Positions 1 through 8,131 of a stretch of 64,000 bases of DNA are shown here, in pieces; the first letter of the stretch is position 1, and each line of letters opens with the position of its first letter. Source of the stretch: an uncultured Piscirickettsiaceae bacterium (GTDB lineage: Bacteria; Pseudomonadota; Gammaproteobacteria; Methylococcales; Cycloclasticaceae); the NCBI GenBank assembly GCA_913061075.1, contig CAJXSK010000002.1, positions 1-64,000 on the forward strand. Direction: 5' to 3'. Position numbers and translations under genes: made by a program. The notes beneath the pieces were generated by a model, which was not told the origin of the DNA, did not search any database, and saw only the letters and a list, made by a program, of their open reading frames with translations.

Positions 1-45
1 GATAGGAGTCCGTCTCGTGGGCTCGGAGATGTGTATAAGAGACAG
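1..45 (+). other. Illumina Nextera adapter/index contamination
   Basis: These bases are synthetic. Bases 27-45 are AGATGTGTATAAGAGACAG, the Tn5 mosaic end used in Nextera libraries; bases 12-45 as a whole match the Nextera read-2 transposase adapter. Bases 4-11 are AGGAGTCC, the primer-strand form of the Nextera i7 index N705 (index read GGACTCCT), and bases 1-3 (GAT) fit the end of the P7 primer. The biological sequence therefore starts at base 46, and the contig end lies within ilvD because of an untrimmed read and not because of a rearrangement. Adapter and index identity come from recall of the published oligo sequences. Confidence 0.97.
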
Positions 46-304
46 CTGATATGGTGATGGTGTTGAAAATAACGCCTTTGCCACCGGCTTGATCTACGCC
101 AGTTACCGCGTCATCGGCAAGGCCATTGATGTGCATATTACAGGGTGTGACCATCGCCCAAGTTGATGCGACGCCCACTTGGGGTTTTTTGAAATCAGCA
201 TCTTCAAACCCAACAGCGTGAAGCATGGCGCGACTTGGCGCGCGTTCCATGCCATCTACTACTTGAGAGGAAAATGTTCTACCAGTGTTTTTTTTGTCAG
301 TCAT
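46..304 (-). CDS. ilvD: dihydroxy-acid dehydratase, N-terminal fragment
   Basis: Only the first 86 codons are present, starting at ATG 304-302; the rest is lost where the adapter begins, so the ORF track does not list it. The translation begins [11 protein letters not shown] and contains [20 protein letters not shown] and VTPCN, which are hallmarks of the IlvD/Edd family; the cysteine in TPCN is a known iron-sulfur cluster ligand in this family. The full enzyme (about 560-620 residues) dehydrates dihydroxy-acids in valine, leucine and isoleucine synthesis in the cytoplasm. It lies 21 bases after the stop of the SH3 protein gene on the same strand, with no obvious terminator between. No convincing ribosome binding site is seen before the ATG. 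Edd (phosphogluconate dehydratase) is a less likely alternative because the N-terminus fits IlvD better. Confidence 0.93.
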
Positions 305-325
305 AATAATTTAATTAAAAAGGTG

Positions 326-991
326 TTAAAAAGAAGATTCCCAAGAGGATTTTTTACGCCAGCTTAGTTTGGGTAAAACAAAGCCTAACAGCACGCCTAA
401 TAACAGCACGCCGGCACCTACTAGGAACCAGTCTTGTGAATCGCTGCTTTTTAAAACATCATTTTCACGTTTAACGGTTTCAAGTTCGCGTTCAATGCCA
501 ACAACACGTTGTAATAATTGGTCGCGCTCTTCTTGGGTTTTAACTGCATTGCTAGCGGTCTGTTTTAACGTTTCTAATTCACTGGCCAGTAGCTCATTAT
601 TTTTTTCTAAGCCAGAGCTCTTGGAATCTAATGAGCCTTTTTGTTCACTTAGCTCAGCGAGTTGTTCCTTTGCTAATTTATGAGAGGCTGTTAATTTATT
701 TAGGGCGGCTTCACTTCTTGCTAAACGTGCTTTTGCAGAGGGGGTGTTAAGCAATAGGCGTGTTAGAACCCAGCCTTCACGATTGCCTTTTAGTTGTATT
801 TTTGAGTAGCCGGAGGCAGCATCTTTTTCAAGAATGTTTAGGCGAGTGCCGCTTTTAAGCGTGGCAATAATTCGGTGTGTAGAACTTTTGCCTGAACGCA
901 CCATGATTTCAAGTTCATCTGATACATACGCGGTGGCAGCAATGGTTGATGAGCTGACAGATAGCATTAAAATAAATAAAAATTTCTTCAC
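326..991 (-). CDS. SH3-domain, coiled-coil, membrane-anchored protein (YgiM/TIGR04211-like)
   Basis: A 221-residue envelope protein. It has an N-terminal signal peptide (MKKFLFILMLSVSSSTIAA), a bacterial SH3-like domain at about residues 20-85 (YVSDELEIMVRSG, then GYSKIQ and GWVLTRLL), a long Glu/Lys/Leu-rich coiled coil at about 90-190, one transmembrane helix near 192-212 (WFLVGAGVLLLGVLLGFVLP) and a short basic tail. This order matches the family known in E. coli as YgiM, whose role is not settled. The protein is probably exported with the SH3 and coiled-coil parts in the periplasm and the C-terminus held in the inner membrane. It sits between argF and ilvD on the same strand and may be co-transcribed with either; no terminator is visible on either side. 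Confidence 0.85.
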   Translation of the reverse strand: MKKFLFILMLSVSSSTIAATAYVSDELEIMVRSGKSSTHRIIATLKSGTRLNILEKDAASGYSKIQLKGNREGWVLTRLLLNTPSAKARLARSEAALNKLTASHKLAKEQLAELSEQKGSLDSKSSGLEKNNELLASELETLKQTASNAVKTQEERDQLLQRVVGIERELETVKRENDVLKSSDSQDWFLVGAGVLLLGVLLGFVLPKLSWRKKSSWESSF

Positions 992-1025
992 GAATAGTTC
1001 CTAGGTTAATTGTTTGATAGTTGAT

Positions 1026-1934
1026 TTAGTGCCCATTAATTAAAAATTCCATTAGCGCTTTTTGTGCATGAAGTCTATTCTCGGCCTCATCCCAAACAAC
1101 ACTTTGCTCACCATCTAAAACATCAGCACTAACTTCTTCACCTCGATGTGCTGGTAGGCAATGCATGAAAAGAGCGTCGGGTTTAGCAAGGGACATCAGT
1201 TGGTCGTTTACTTGAAAGTCAACGAATGCCTGTTCTCTCAGCTTTTGTTCTTGTTCTTGCCCCATGCTGGCCCATACATCGGTAACAATTAGGTCAGCAT
1301 CTTTAACGGCTTCTTGCGTATTATGATACATCACCACATGGCTTTTTGTAGCGCTAAGCAACTCTGCTTCTGGCTCGTAACCAACAGGGCATGCAATAGT
1401 CAGTTGGAAATCTAATAGTTTTGCCGCATTCATATAGGATTGGCACATATTATTGCCATCACCAACCCAGCAAACTTTTTTGCCTTGAATGTCGCCACGC
1501 ATTTCAAACCAAGTTTGTAGGTCAGCTAGTAATTGGCAAGGGTGAAAACGATCGGTTAAACCGTTGATAACGGGAACTTTCGAGTGCTTCGCAAATGTTG
1601 TGACTGTGTCATGTTCGTTGGTTCTTAACATGATTGCGTCGATCATTCTGGACATAACTCTTGCAGAGTCTTCAATAGGTTCGCCGCGCCCAAGTTGTGT
1701 ATCTCGGGGTGATAGAAATAACGCGGTGCCGCCAAGCTGCGCCATGCCTGCTTCGAAAGAAATGCGAGTGCGTGTTGATGATTTTTCAAACACCATACCG
1801 AGCACTTTGTTTTTTAACGGCTCATGGATAGTGCCATTGTTACGAATCGCTTTCAGTTCTATTGAACGCTTGATGATAAAGCGAAGTTCGTCGGCGCTTA
1901 AATCGTTAAGGGTTATAAAGTGGCGTGGTTGCAT
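1026..1934 (-). CDS. argF: ornithine carbamoyltransferase
   Basis: A 302-residue protein of normal length for the anabolic enzyme, which makes citrulline from carbamoyl phosphate and ornithine in arginine synthesis. The carbamoyl-phosphate loop SSTRTR is at residues 52-57, the HPCQ motif is near residue 132, and the ornithine-binding [11 protein letters not shown] motif is near residue 260. The ATG at 1934-1932 gives the standard MxxRHFLTLxDLS-type N-terminus. It follows argD by 27 bases on the same strand, so argD-argF form an operon driven from the promoter upstream of argD. The opposite-strand ORF at 1564-1953 is only a shadow. Confidence 0.97.
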   Translation of the reverse strand: MQPRHFITLNDLSADELRFIIKRSIELKAIRNNGTIHEPLKNKVLGMVFEKSSTRTRISFEAGMAQLGGTALFLSPRDTQLGRGEPIEDSARVMSRMIDAIMLRTNEHDTVTTFAKHSKVPVINGLTDRFHPCQLLADLQTWFEMRGDIQGKKVCWVGDGNNMCQSYMNAAKLLDFQLTIACPVGYEPEAELLSATKSHVVMYHNTQEAVKDADLIVTDVWASMGQEQEQKLREQAFVDFQVNDQLMSLAKPDALFMHCLPAHRGEEVSADVLDGEQSVVWDEAENRLHAQKALMEFLINGH

Positions 1935-1961
1935 AGCGGTTACTTTAACGTAAGGGTAAGG

Positions 1962-3137
1962 TTATCGTGCAATTATTAATTCGCTGATAATAGATACCAT
2001 CATGTCGGCTTCTTCATCGCTCATAGTAAGAGGTGGAAGGAGCCTAACGATATTATTAGCGGCTACATTAATGAGTAATTTTTTTTCAAGCGATTGCATC
2101 ACTAATTCTAGGCAAGGGCTATTGAGTTCGATGCCTATCATTAGACCTTTATGGCGAATGTCTATGACGGATGAGCAGTCACTCAACGTTTGTTTAAAAG
2201 ACTGGGCGATGTATTCGCCCAATTGTTTGGCGCGTTCGGCAAGGTTGTCTCGCTCAATAATTTCAATGGTCTTTAGTGCGGCGGCACTAGCTAACGGGTT
2301 GCCACCAAATGTTGACCCATGTGACCCAGTAGTTAATAACCCCGTTGCCTTTCCAGATGTTAGACAGGCGCCAATAGGCACGCCATTTCCTAAGGCTTTC
2401 GCCATGGTAACAACATCTGCTTTAATACCATTATGTTGGCTTGCTAAAAAGCGACCTGTTCGTGCCATGCCAGATTGGATTTCATCTAGCATCAATAGCC
2501 AGTTATGTTTGTCGCAAAGTGACCGTAATTTATTAAGGTAGTCGTCAGCAGGAATGTTAATCCCACTTTCACCTTGAATAGGCTCAATAAGTACAGCAAC
2601 GATGTTTTTGTTTTGCTCGGCTAGCTCTTCCAATGCGGCAATATCATCGTATGGGACATGGCAAAACCCTTCGGGTAAAGGCCCAAACCCTTCTTTAACT
2701 TTTGGGTTGCCAGTTGCGGTGAGTGTTGACAGCGTGCGCCCATGAAAACTGTTTGTGGCTGTCACAATGACTGGGTTTTGAATTTGCTGGCTGTGTGCGA
2801 AACGGCGGGCAATTTTTATAGCAGCTTCATTAGCTTCTGCGCCAGAGTTTGCAAAAAAAACATCGTGCATACCGGTTAATTCGCATAGCTTATCGGCTAG
2901 TTTTTCTTGCTGGTCAATATGATACAGATTAGATGTGTGCACCAATGTATTGGCTTGCTTGCTAATAGCATCACCAACGTCTGGATTTGCATGGCCTAAT
3001 CCACAGACAGCAATACCGGATAGGGCATCTAAATATTTGTCACCTTTATCATCAAATAGCCAGGAACCTTCGCCTTTAATAAACCTAACAGGCAGGGGGG
3101 CGTAAGTGGGCATAATGTGGGTAGGTTTTGTGGTCAT
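1962..3137 (-). CDS. argD: acetylornithine aminotransferase
   Basis: A 391-residue class III PLP aminotransferase that converts N-acetylglutamate semialdehyde to N-acetylornithine. The PLP-binding aspartate lies in LLMLDEIQSGMARTG, the Schiff-base lysine in VVTMAKALGNGVPIGA, and the phosphate-contacting threonine in GSHGSTFGGNPLA. The length is normal for ArgD, and adjacency to argF supports the arginine role over the succinylornithine or GABA transaminase alternatives. The start codon is the ATG at 3137-3135, preceded by a U-rich leader with little Shine-Dalgarno character (AAAGAAAAAAATC). Confidence 0.96.
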   Translation of the reverse strand: MTTKPTHIMPTYAPLPVRFIKGEGSWLFDDKGDKYLDALSGIAVCGLGHANPDVGDAISKQANTLVHTSNLYHIDQQEKLADKLCELTGMHDVFFANSGAEANEAAIKIARRFAHSQQIQNPVIVTATNSFHGRTLSTLTATGNPKVKEGFGPLPEGFCHVPYDDIAALEELAEQNKNIVAVLIEPIQGESGINIPADDYLNKLRSLCDKHNWLLMLDEIQSGMARTGRFLASQHNGIKADVVTMAKALGNGVPIGACLTSGKATGLLTTGSHGSTFGGNPLASAAALKTIEIIERDNLAERAKQLGEYIAQSFKQTLSDCSSVIDIRHKGLMIGIELNSPCLELVMQSLEKKLLINVAANNIVRLLPPLTMSDEEADMMVSIISELIIAR

Positions 3138-3164
3138 GATTTTTTTCTTTTTGCCAAAAATAAA

Positions 3165-3186
3165 AGGCAGTCTAATTCGACTGCCT
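3165..3186 (-). terminator. hairpin followed by a T-run in the argD leader
   Basis: Arms AGGCAGT and ACTGCCT form a perfect 7-bp stem with an 8-base loop; on the minus strand it is followed by TTTTATTTTT. It lies about 10-30 bases downstream of the predicted argD transcription start, inside the leader and between divergent genes, so it is not an end-of-operon terminator. It may be a 5' stabilising hairpin or an attenuator-like element. Seen directly; function inferred. Confidence 0.55.
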
Positions 3187-3202
3187 ATTTGTTTAATCAG
3201 TT

Positions 3203-3231
3203 ATTATAATTATCTGTTTGTAAATCAGCAA
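3203..3231 (-). promoter_or_regulatory. sigma70 promoter of argDF
   Basis: On the minus strand TTGCTG (plus 3226-3231) and a perfect TATAAT (plus 3203-3208) are separated by exactly 17 bases, giving a predicted start near 3195. The -10 lies within an imperfect AT-rich palindrome (CAGTTATTATAATTATCTG) that could be a regulator site. The divergent hyuB gene starts only 11 bases beyond the -35. Confidence 0.75.
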
Positions 3232-3241
3232 CTAAACACGC

Positions 3242-4780
3242 ATGAATGCCATTCAATTAAGTATATTTTCTAGCCGAATTGAGTCCGTTTGCGACGAAAT
3301 GGGCGCAATTCTTCAACGCGCTGCGTTTTCCCCTAATATAAAAGACCGTTTGGATTTTTCGTGTGCAGTGTTTGATGTGGGCGGAAAGTTGTGCGCTCAA
3401 GCGGCTCATATACCCGTCCATTTAGGCAGTATGGCCTATGCGATGCAAGACATTGTTAGCCTTTTTGAATGGGAGCAGGGTGACGTGGTGGCGTTGAACG
3501 ACCCCTATCTTGGAGGGACTCATTTACCTGATGTTACATTGGTTTCTCCTCTATTTGTAAATGATGATTTAGTTGGGTTTGTAGCCAACCGTGCCCACCA
3601 CGCGGACATTGGCGCAGAGTCTCCAGGGTCAATGCCTCTATCATCGTCGCTGGATGAAGAAGGTTTGGTTATTTCGCCTATGAAAATAGTGAGAAAAAAC
3701 AAAAAGAAGCCCGAATTCCATCAATTGTTAAATAAATTAAAGAACAGTGTGGAATCAACGGGCGATTTCAATGCGCAAATCAGTGCAAATTGGCGAGGCA
3801 TTGAAAGGCTATCAACCATTGTGAGTGATTACGGTGTGGGTGAGTTTGCCAACGCTGTTGGTCAGCTTAACGATTACGGTGACCGATTGATGTTGGGGTT
3901 GTTAAAAACTATTCCGAGTGGTGTTTATCAATTCACGGACGTGATGGATGATGATGGGTTGGGAACAGAAAATATAAGAATTAGGCTAAAGCTCACCATT
4001 GATAATAAAAAAGTAATAGCAGATTTTGCGGGCACTGATAAGCAAGTGGTAGGTAATATTAATTGCCCGTTGTCGGTTGTTGCGGCGGCAGTGTGTTACG
4101 TCTTTAGATGTTTAATGCCAGATAATACACCAGCGTGTTATGGCGTTTTTAAACGTATTGATATATTAGCTGAAAAAGGCTCGTTTATTCATGCAGAAAA
4201 ACCAGCTGCTGTAGCGGCCGGTAATGTGGAAACCAGCACGCGTTTAGTTGATGTGGTGATGGGCGCGCTGAGTAAAGCTATTCCAGAAAAAATACCGGCC
4301 GCGAGCCATGGCAGTATGAACAATGTGGCAATGGGGTTGAATAGTGGGGCTGATAGCTGGAGTTACTATGAAACGATAGGTGGTGGGATGGGCGCAGGGC
4401 TGCTTAATGATGGGTTGTCAGCTGTACAAACGCATATGACAAACACGTTGAATACACCAATAGAATCCTTAGAAATGCATTACCCCTTACGAATGAAACA
4501 ATATGCCATTCGATGGAAGTCGGGTGGCGGTGGTCTGCATAATGGCGGCGATGGCATAGTCCGTGAAATGGAGTTTTTAGCGCCGGCACAGGTAACATTG
4601 TTAACTGAAAGACGAAGAAATAAAGCATGGGGGCTGTTAGGCGGTGAAGATGGTGACGCTGGAAAAAACTGGTTAAACGAAAAGCCCTTAGCAGCAAAAA
4701 CGAGCGTGAATGTTGAACGAGGTGATTGTATTAAAGTGATGACGCCTGGCGGCGGAGGCTATGGAGAGAGCGGTTTATAA
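3242..4780 (+). CDS. hydantoinase B/oxoprolinase family protein (orphan HyuB)
   Basis: A 512-residue protein of the HyuB family, members of which are the large ATP-dependent subunit partners of HyuA in N-methylhydantoinases, 5-oxoprolinases and acetone carboxylases. The N-terminus (SIESV-type helix, then MGAILQRAAFSPNIKDRLDFSCAVF and AAHIPVHLGSM) and the C-terminal glycine-rich TPGGGGYG are family signatures, and the length fits. The start ATG immediately gives the conserved N-terminus, though no good ribosome binding site precedes it. No hyuA gene is in the window: upstream is the divergent argD and downstream grxD, so the usual pairing is missing. The substrate cannot be deduced. A promoter-like TATAAT after this gene (4794-4799) suggests grxD is transcribed separately. 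Confidence 0.85.
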   Translation: MNAIQLSIFSSRIESVCDEMGAILQRAAFSPNIKDRLDFSCAVFDVGGKLCAQAAHIPVHLGSMAYAMQDIVSLFEWEQGDVVALNDPYLGGTHLPDVTLVSPLFVNDDLVGFVANRAHHADIGAESPGSMPLSSSLDEEGLVISPMKIVRKNKKKPEFHQLLNKLKNSVESTGDFNAQISANWRGIERLSTIVSDYGVGEFANAVGQLNDYGDRLMLGLLKTIPSGVYQFTDVMDDDGLGTENIRIRLKLTIDNKKVIADFAGTDKQVVGNINCPLSVVAAAVCYVFRCLMPDNTPACYGVFKRIDILAEKGSFIHAEKPAAVAAGNVETSTRLVDVVMGALSKAIPEKIPAASHGSMNNVAMGLNSGADSWSYYETIGGGMGAGLLNDGLSAVQTHMTNTLNTPIESLEMHYPLRMKQYAIRWKSGGGGLHNGGDGIVREMEFLAPAQVTLLTERRRNKAWGLLGGEDGDAGKNWLNEKPLAAKTSVNVERGDCIKVMTPGGGGYGESGL

Positions 4781-4830
4781 GCTATAAATCCTGTATAATT
4801 CCGTTATTAAAATTTCAAAAGGTTAGATTG

Positions 4831-5151
4831 ATGAGTATAAACGAAAGAATTGAAGAGCAACTTAATGGGCATTCTGTTTTGCTATATATGAAAGGCACGC
4901 CTTATTTTCCACAGTGTGGTTTTTCGAGCAAAGCAGTGCAAATTTTACAGGCTTGCGAAACAGAATTCGCGTATGTAAATATCTTTGACGACGACGAGGT
5001 GCGTGAAGGTTTAAAGGCGTACTCTAACTGGCCAACATTCCCGCAGTTATATGCAAATGGTGAGCTAGTAGGTGGCGCCGATATCATGATAGAGATGTTT
5101 GAAAATGGCGAGCTAAAAGAATTGCTTGATGCGCTTCCGGCTAAGAGCTAA
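4831..5151 (+). CDS. grxD: monothiol glutaredoxin Grx4
   Basis: A 106-residue CGFS-type glutaredoxin that binds a [2Fe-2S] cluster with glutathione and takes part in iron-sulfur cluster delivery. The active-site CGFS follows MKGTPYFPQ, and the glutathione-contacting WPTFPQ and GGADI motifs are present. In the family PxFPxCGFS motif the usual context is preserved. The ORF track begins at a TTG one codon earlier, but ATG 4831 with AAAGGT eight to twelve bases upstream is the better start. Its last 11 bases overlap the convergent rnt gene. Confidence 0.96.
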   Translation: MSINERIEEQLNGHSVLLYMKGTPYFPQCGFSSKAVQILQACETEFAYVNIFDDDEVREGLKAYSNWPTFPQLYANGELVGGADIMIEMFENGELKELLDALPAKS

Positions 5152-5758
5152 ACGCATCCCACTGATTAACAATTTTACAGAATAAAAGAGCCGTCTGTTC
5201 AGCGTCATAAAGAGCTGAATGGGCCTGTTCACTGTCCCACTCAATGCCTGCTGCTTTCGCCGCTTTTGCTAGAACAGTTTGTTTGTATGCAAGGCCGCCA
5301 AGCGTGGCTGTGTCAAAGGTGCTGAATGGGTGAAAGGGGTTACGCTTAAATTGGGTGCGCTCAACAGCGGCATTCATAAACCCAATATCAAAGGCAGGGT
5401 TATGGCCAACAAGAATAGCGCGCGTACAACCTTGGTCTTTAACGGCTTGCCTAACAGGCTTGAACAGATTAGTTAAGGCTTCTTTTTCATCTATCGCCAT
5501 TCGAAAGGGGTGATGGGGATCAATGCCATTAAACTTCAAGGCGGCAGGCTCTAAGTTTGCACCCTCAAAAGGCACGATATGTTCTCTATATGATGCTTGT
5601 ATGACAAGTTCACCGGATTCTTTCATTTCGGGAATAACGACAGCCATTTCTAACAAGGCATCAGTTGCTGAGTTGAACCCGGCGGTTTCCAAATCAACAA
5701 CAATGGGTAAATAACCTCTAAATCGGTTTGCCATTGTGTTTTGCTTTGATTCGGTCAT
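5141..5758 (-). CDS. rnt: ribonuclease T
   Basis: A 205-residue DEDD-family 3'-5' exoribonuclease that trims tRNA and other stable RNA 3' ends. ExoI is VDLETAGFN near residue 21, the central Asp lies in VGHNPAFDIGFMNA, and the final His/Asp pair is in AHSALYDAEQTA, so all catalytic residues are there. Length is normal. The ATG at 5758-5756 is used; an in-frame ATG eight codons later (MANRF) is possible. The 3' end overlaps the grxD 3' end by 11 bases (convergent); grxD next to rnt is a common gammaproteobacterial arrangement. It is divergent from mlaA. Confidence 0.95.
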   Translation of the reverse strand: MTESKQNTMANRFRGYLPIVVDLETAGFNSATDALLEMAVVIPEMKESGELVIQASYREHIVPFEGANLEPAALKFNGIDPHHPFRMAIDEKEALTNLFKPVRQAVKDQGCTRAILVGHNPAFDIGFMNAAVERTQFKRNPFHPFSTFDTATLGGLAYKQTVLAKAAKAAGIEWDSEQAHSALYDAEQTALLFCKIVNQWDAFSS

Positions 5759-5846
5759 TGTAATCAGTCTGTCATGAAGTTTAATTTCATCTATAATAAA
5801 TCAACTAGGGTTAACCCGTTAAAAAATATTGTTGGAGAAGTTCTTA

Positions 5847-6581
5847 ATGTTACTTATACAAGCAAAAAGAAAAGGAATACTTGTTGCCGCACTTTTGGCT
5901 ATTGTTATGTTGTCTGGCTGCGCAAGCTTAACGTCACAAAAGGAAAATGACCCGCTGGAATTAGTGAATAGAGGCGTGTATTCGTTTAATGAAACGGCCG
6001 ATAAATACGTGATTGAACCTGTTGCCAAAGGATATCAGTTTGTTACCCCAGAGATAGTCGATACTGGCATTACTAATTTCTTCAGCAACTTAAATGATAT
6101 TTCTGTTTTTGTTAATGATGTGCTTCAATTTAAATTAATCCAAGCAGCTTCAGATGGCGGACGTTTTTTAGTGAATAGCACAGTAGGTGTTTTAGGCTTC
6201 GTAGACGTAGCAACGGGCATGGGTATGCCAAAGCACAATGAAGATTTTGGTCAAACATTGGGTGCTTATGGCGTGGGGACAGGCCCCTATATTGTTTTAC
6301 CTTTCCTTGGCCCAAGCAACTTAAGAGACACAGTGGGCATCGTTGCAGATACTAATGTGGATCCAATTTACTATATAGAAGAGTCTCATACTATGTGGGG
6401 CGTCATTGGGCTAAAAGCCATTGATACACGAGCAGATTTAATTTCAGCAAAAAAACTGCTAGATCAAGCGTCATTAGACCCTTATGAGTTTTTACGTAGT
6501 AGTTACTTCCAGCGTCGTGAATATCTAGTGTTTGATGGTAATCCACCGATGGATGACGAAGAATTTTTAGACGACGAGTAG
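5847..6581 (+). CDS. mlaA: outer-membrane lipid asymmetry lipoprotein MlaA (VacJ)
   Basis: A 244-residue lipoprotein. The signal peptide ends in the lipobox LSGC (MLLIQAKRKGILVAALLAIVMLSGC), and the mature part carries family features: NDPLELVNRGVYSFNE, the repeated long hydrophobic helices, and FGQTLGAYGVGTGPYIVLPFLGPSNLRD. MlaA sits in the outer membrane with porins and removes misplaced phospholipids, handing them to MlaC and the MlaFEDB transporter, which are not in this window. The ORF track starts at TTG 5829, but ATG 5847 with GGAG nine bases upstream places the signal peptide correctly. A strong terminator follows. The acidic tail (DDEEFLDDE) is a minor oddity. Confidence 0.94.
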   Translation: MLLIQAKRKGILVAALLAIVMLSGCASLTSQKENDPLELVNRGVYSFNETADKYVIEPVAKGYQFVTPEIVDTGITNFFSNLNDISVFVNDVLQFKLIQAASDGGRFLVNSTVGVLGFVDVATGMGMPKHNEDFGQTLGAYGVGTGPYIVLPFLGPSNLRDTVGIVADTNVDPIYYIEESHTMWGVIGLKAIDTRADLISAKKLLDQASLDPYEFLRSSYFQRREYLVFDGNPPMDDEEFLDDE

Positions 6582-6593
6582 TCGCCTTAATAA

Positions 6594-6620
6594 AAAAAGC
6601 CCCGGTTCGGGGCTTTTTTA
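6594..6620 (+). terminator. rho-independent terminator after mlaA
   Basis: AAAAAGCCCCG and CGGGGCTTTTT arms with a tiny TT-containing loop, A-tract before and T-tract after, so it can serve both mlaA and, in reverse, the minus-strand pyrC. Confidence 0.9.
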
Positions 6621-6677
6621 TGTGTTGTGGAAATAGTTTTATAAATAGCCGTGCATGAAAGCCAAGGCTTGGTTGCC

Positions 6678-7712
6678 TTATCCGGCTTTAATGCGCCATT
6701 GAAGCGGAGTTTCTTGCCTAAAGGGCTTGATGGTTTCTCCGGCATAGGGATAGCTATCGGGTGCTTGCCAGCTCTCTTGAATTAAGGTGATTTGCTCAGT
6801 GTTTCTTGGTAAACCATAAAAGTCTGCTCCATAAAAACTACTAAAGCCTTCAAGCTTGTCTAAAGCATTTACATTGTCAAACGCCTCTGCATAAAGCTCA
6901 ATAGCTGCATGTGCGCTGAAGCAACCTGCACAGCCACAATTATTTTCTTTTGCGTTAACAGCATGTGGGGCGCTATCAGTTCCTAAAAAGAATTTGGGGT
7001 TCCCGCTCGTGGCAGCCTTAAGAAGTGCTTGTCGGTGGTTCTCTCGCTTCAAAATAGGTAGGCAATAGTTATGTGGGCGAACACCGCCGGCTAAAAGGTC
7101 GTTACGGTTTAGTAATAAATGCTGGGGCGTTAGAGTGGCGGCAACGTGATCATTAGAAAGAGCATAATCAATCGCCTGCTCTGTCGTTGCGTGCTCAAGT
7201 ACGATTTTAAGGTCTGGAAAATCTGCACGAATACTGTTTAAGTGTCGGTCAATAAACACCTGTTCGCGATCAAATATATCAATATCAGCGTCAGTCACTT
7301 CAGCGTGTACTAATAGCGGTAACGCATGTTTTTGCATGGCCTCAAAAACGGTCGCCATGTTGCATATATTGGTTACGCCACTATCCGAATTGGTCGTTGC
7401 GCCGGCAGGGTATAGCTTAGCGGCATAAACAACGTTCGATTTACTCGCCTCAATGATGTCGTTGACGGTCGTATTATCTGTTAAGTAAAGCGTCATAAGT
7501 GGCTGAAAGTTGCTGTCAGCAGGTGCGGCTTTAAGTATTCGGTCGTGGTATTGTGTGGCTGCTTGAACAGACGCAACTGGCGGCGTTAAGTTTGGCATGA
7601 CGATAGCGCGGCCAAATTGACGCGCAGTAAAGCTCACGGTTGTTGGTAATGCGGCACCATCTCGCAAGTGTAAATGCCAATCATCTGGCTTAGTTATTGT
7701 TAACTGTTTCAT
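6678..7712 (-). CDS. pyrC: dihydroorotase
   Basis: A 344-residue class II dihydroorotase, the zinc enzyme closing the pyrimidine ring (carbamoyl-aspartate to dihydroorotate). Visible are the metal ligands in DDWHLHLRDG near residue 12, the carboxylated lysine region KLYPAGATTNSDSG near residue 100, HAEV, LEHATT, and the catalytic aspartate in LGTDSAPH. Length is typical of the E. coli-type enzyme. It is transcribed alone, divergent from the FmdB gene, and its 3' end meets the bidirectional mlaA terminator. Confidence 0.97.
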   Translation of the reverse strand: MKQLTITKPDDWHLHLRDGAALPTTVSFTARQFGRAIVMPNLTPPVASVQAATQYHDRILKAAPADSNFQPLMTLYLTDNTTVNDIIEASKSNVVYAAKLYPAGATTNSDSGVTNICNMATVFEAMQKHALPLLVHAEVTDADIDIFDREQVFIDRHLNSIRADFPDLKIVLEHATTEQAIDYALSNDHVAATLTPQHLLLNRNDLLAGGVRPHNYCLPILKRENHRQALLKAATSGNPKFFLGTDSAPHAVNAKENNCGCAGCFSAHAAIELYAEAFDNVNALDKLEGFSSFYGADFYGLPRNTEQITLIQESWQAPDSYPYAGETIKPFRQETPLQWRIKAG

Positions 7713-7831
7713 GTGATTGTGCCAAAAAGGCTATAAAATGAAAGAATATGCCGTTATTTTACATGCATTGCTTGCTATGGACGGTTGAAATCACCGAAAA
7801 TACCCAGTTCACATAAAAGTACTTATACAAA

Positions 7832-8098
7832 ATGCCAATTTATGAATACCAATGTAAAGCTTGTGGTGAGCGCCGCGAAGCCTTGCAGAAAATTAGTGAT
7901 GCGCCGTTAATAACCTGTAAAGAGTGTGGTGAAGACGCGCTGACCAAACAGATCTCGGCGGCAGGTTTCCGTTTGAAAGGTGAAGGCTGGTACGAAACTG
8001 ATTTTAAAAGTACCAATAAGAAAAATTTAGCAGAAAGCTCGTCTGCTGCTCCGGCAGAAAAAAAGAGCACTAAAAAGGATTCAACGAGCGGCAAATAA
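7832..8098 (+). CDS. FmdB-family zinc-ribbon protein
   Basis: An 88-residue protein with an N-terminal zinc ribbon (MPIYEYQCKACG...CKECGED; two CxxC knuckles) and a low-complexity Lys/Ser/Ala tail from about residue 60. This short FmdB/CxxC_CXXC_SSSS type is very often found just upstream of aspS in gammaproteobacteria, as here (33 bases apart). No biochemical function is established; the name FmdB comes from a distant regulatory protein. Confidence 0.9.
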   Translation: MPIYEYQCKACGERREALQKISDAPLITCKECGEDALTKQISAAGFRLKGEGWYETDFKSTNKKNLAESSSAAPAEKKSTKKDSTSGK

Positions 8099-8131
8099 GC
8101 CACTCTTCCATTTACACAGTAAGGAATTAAT

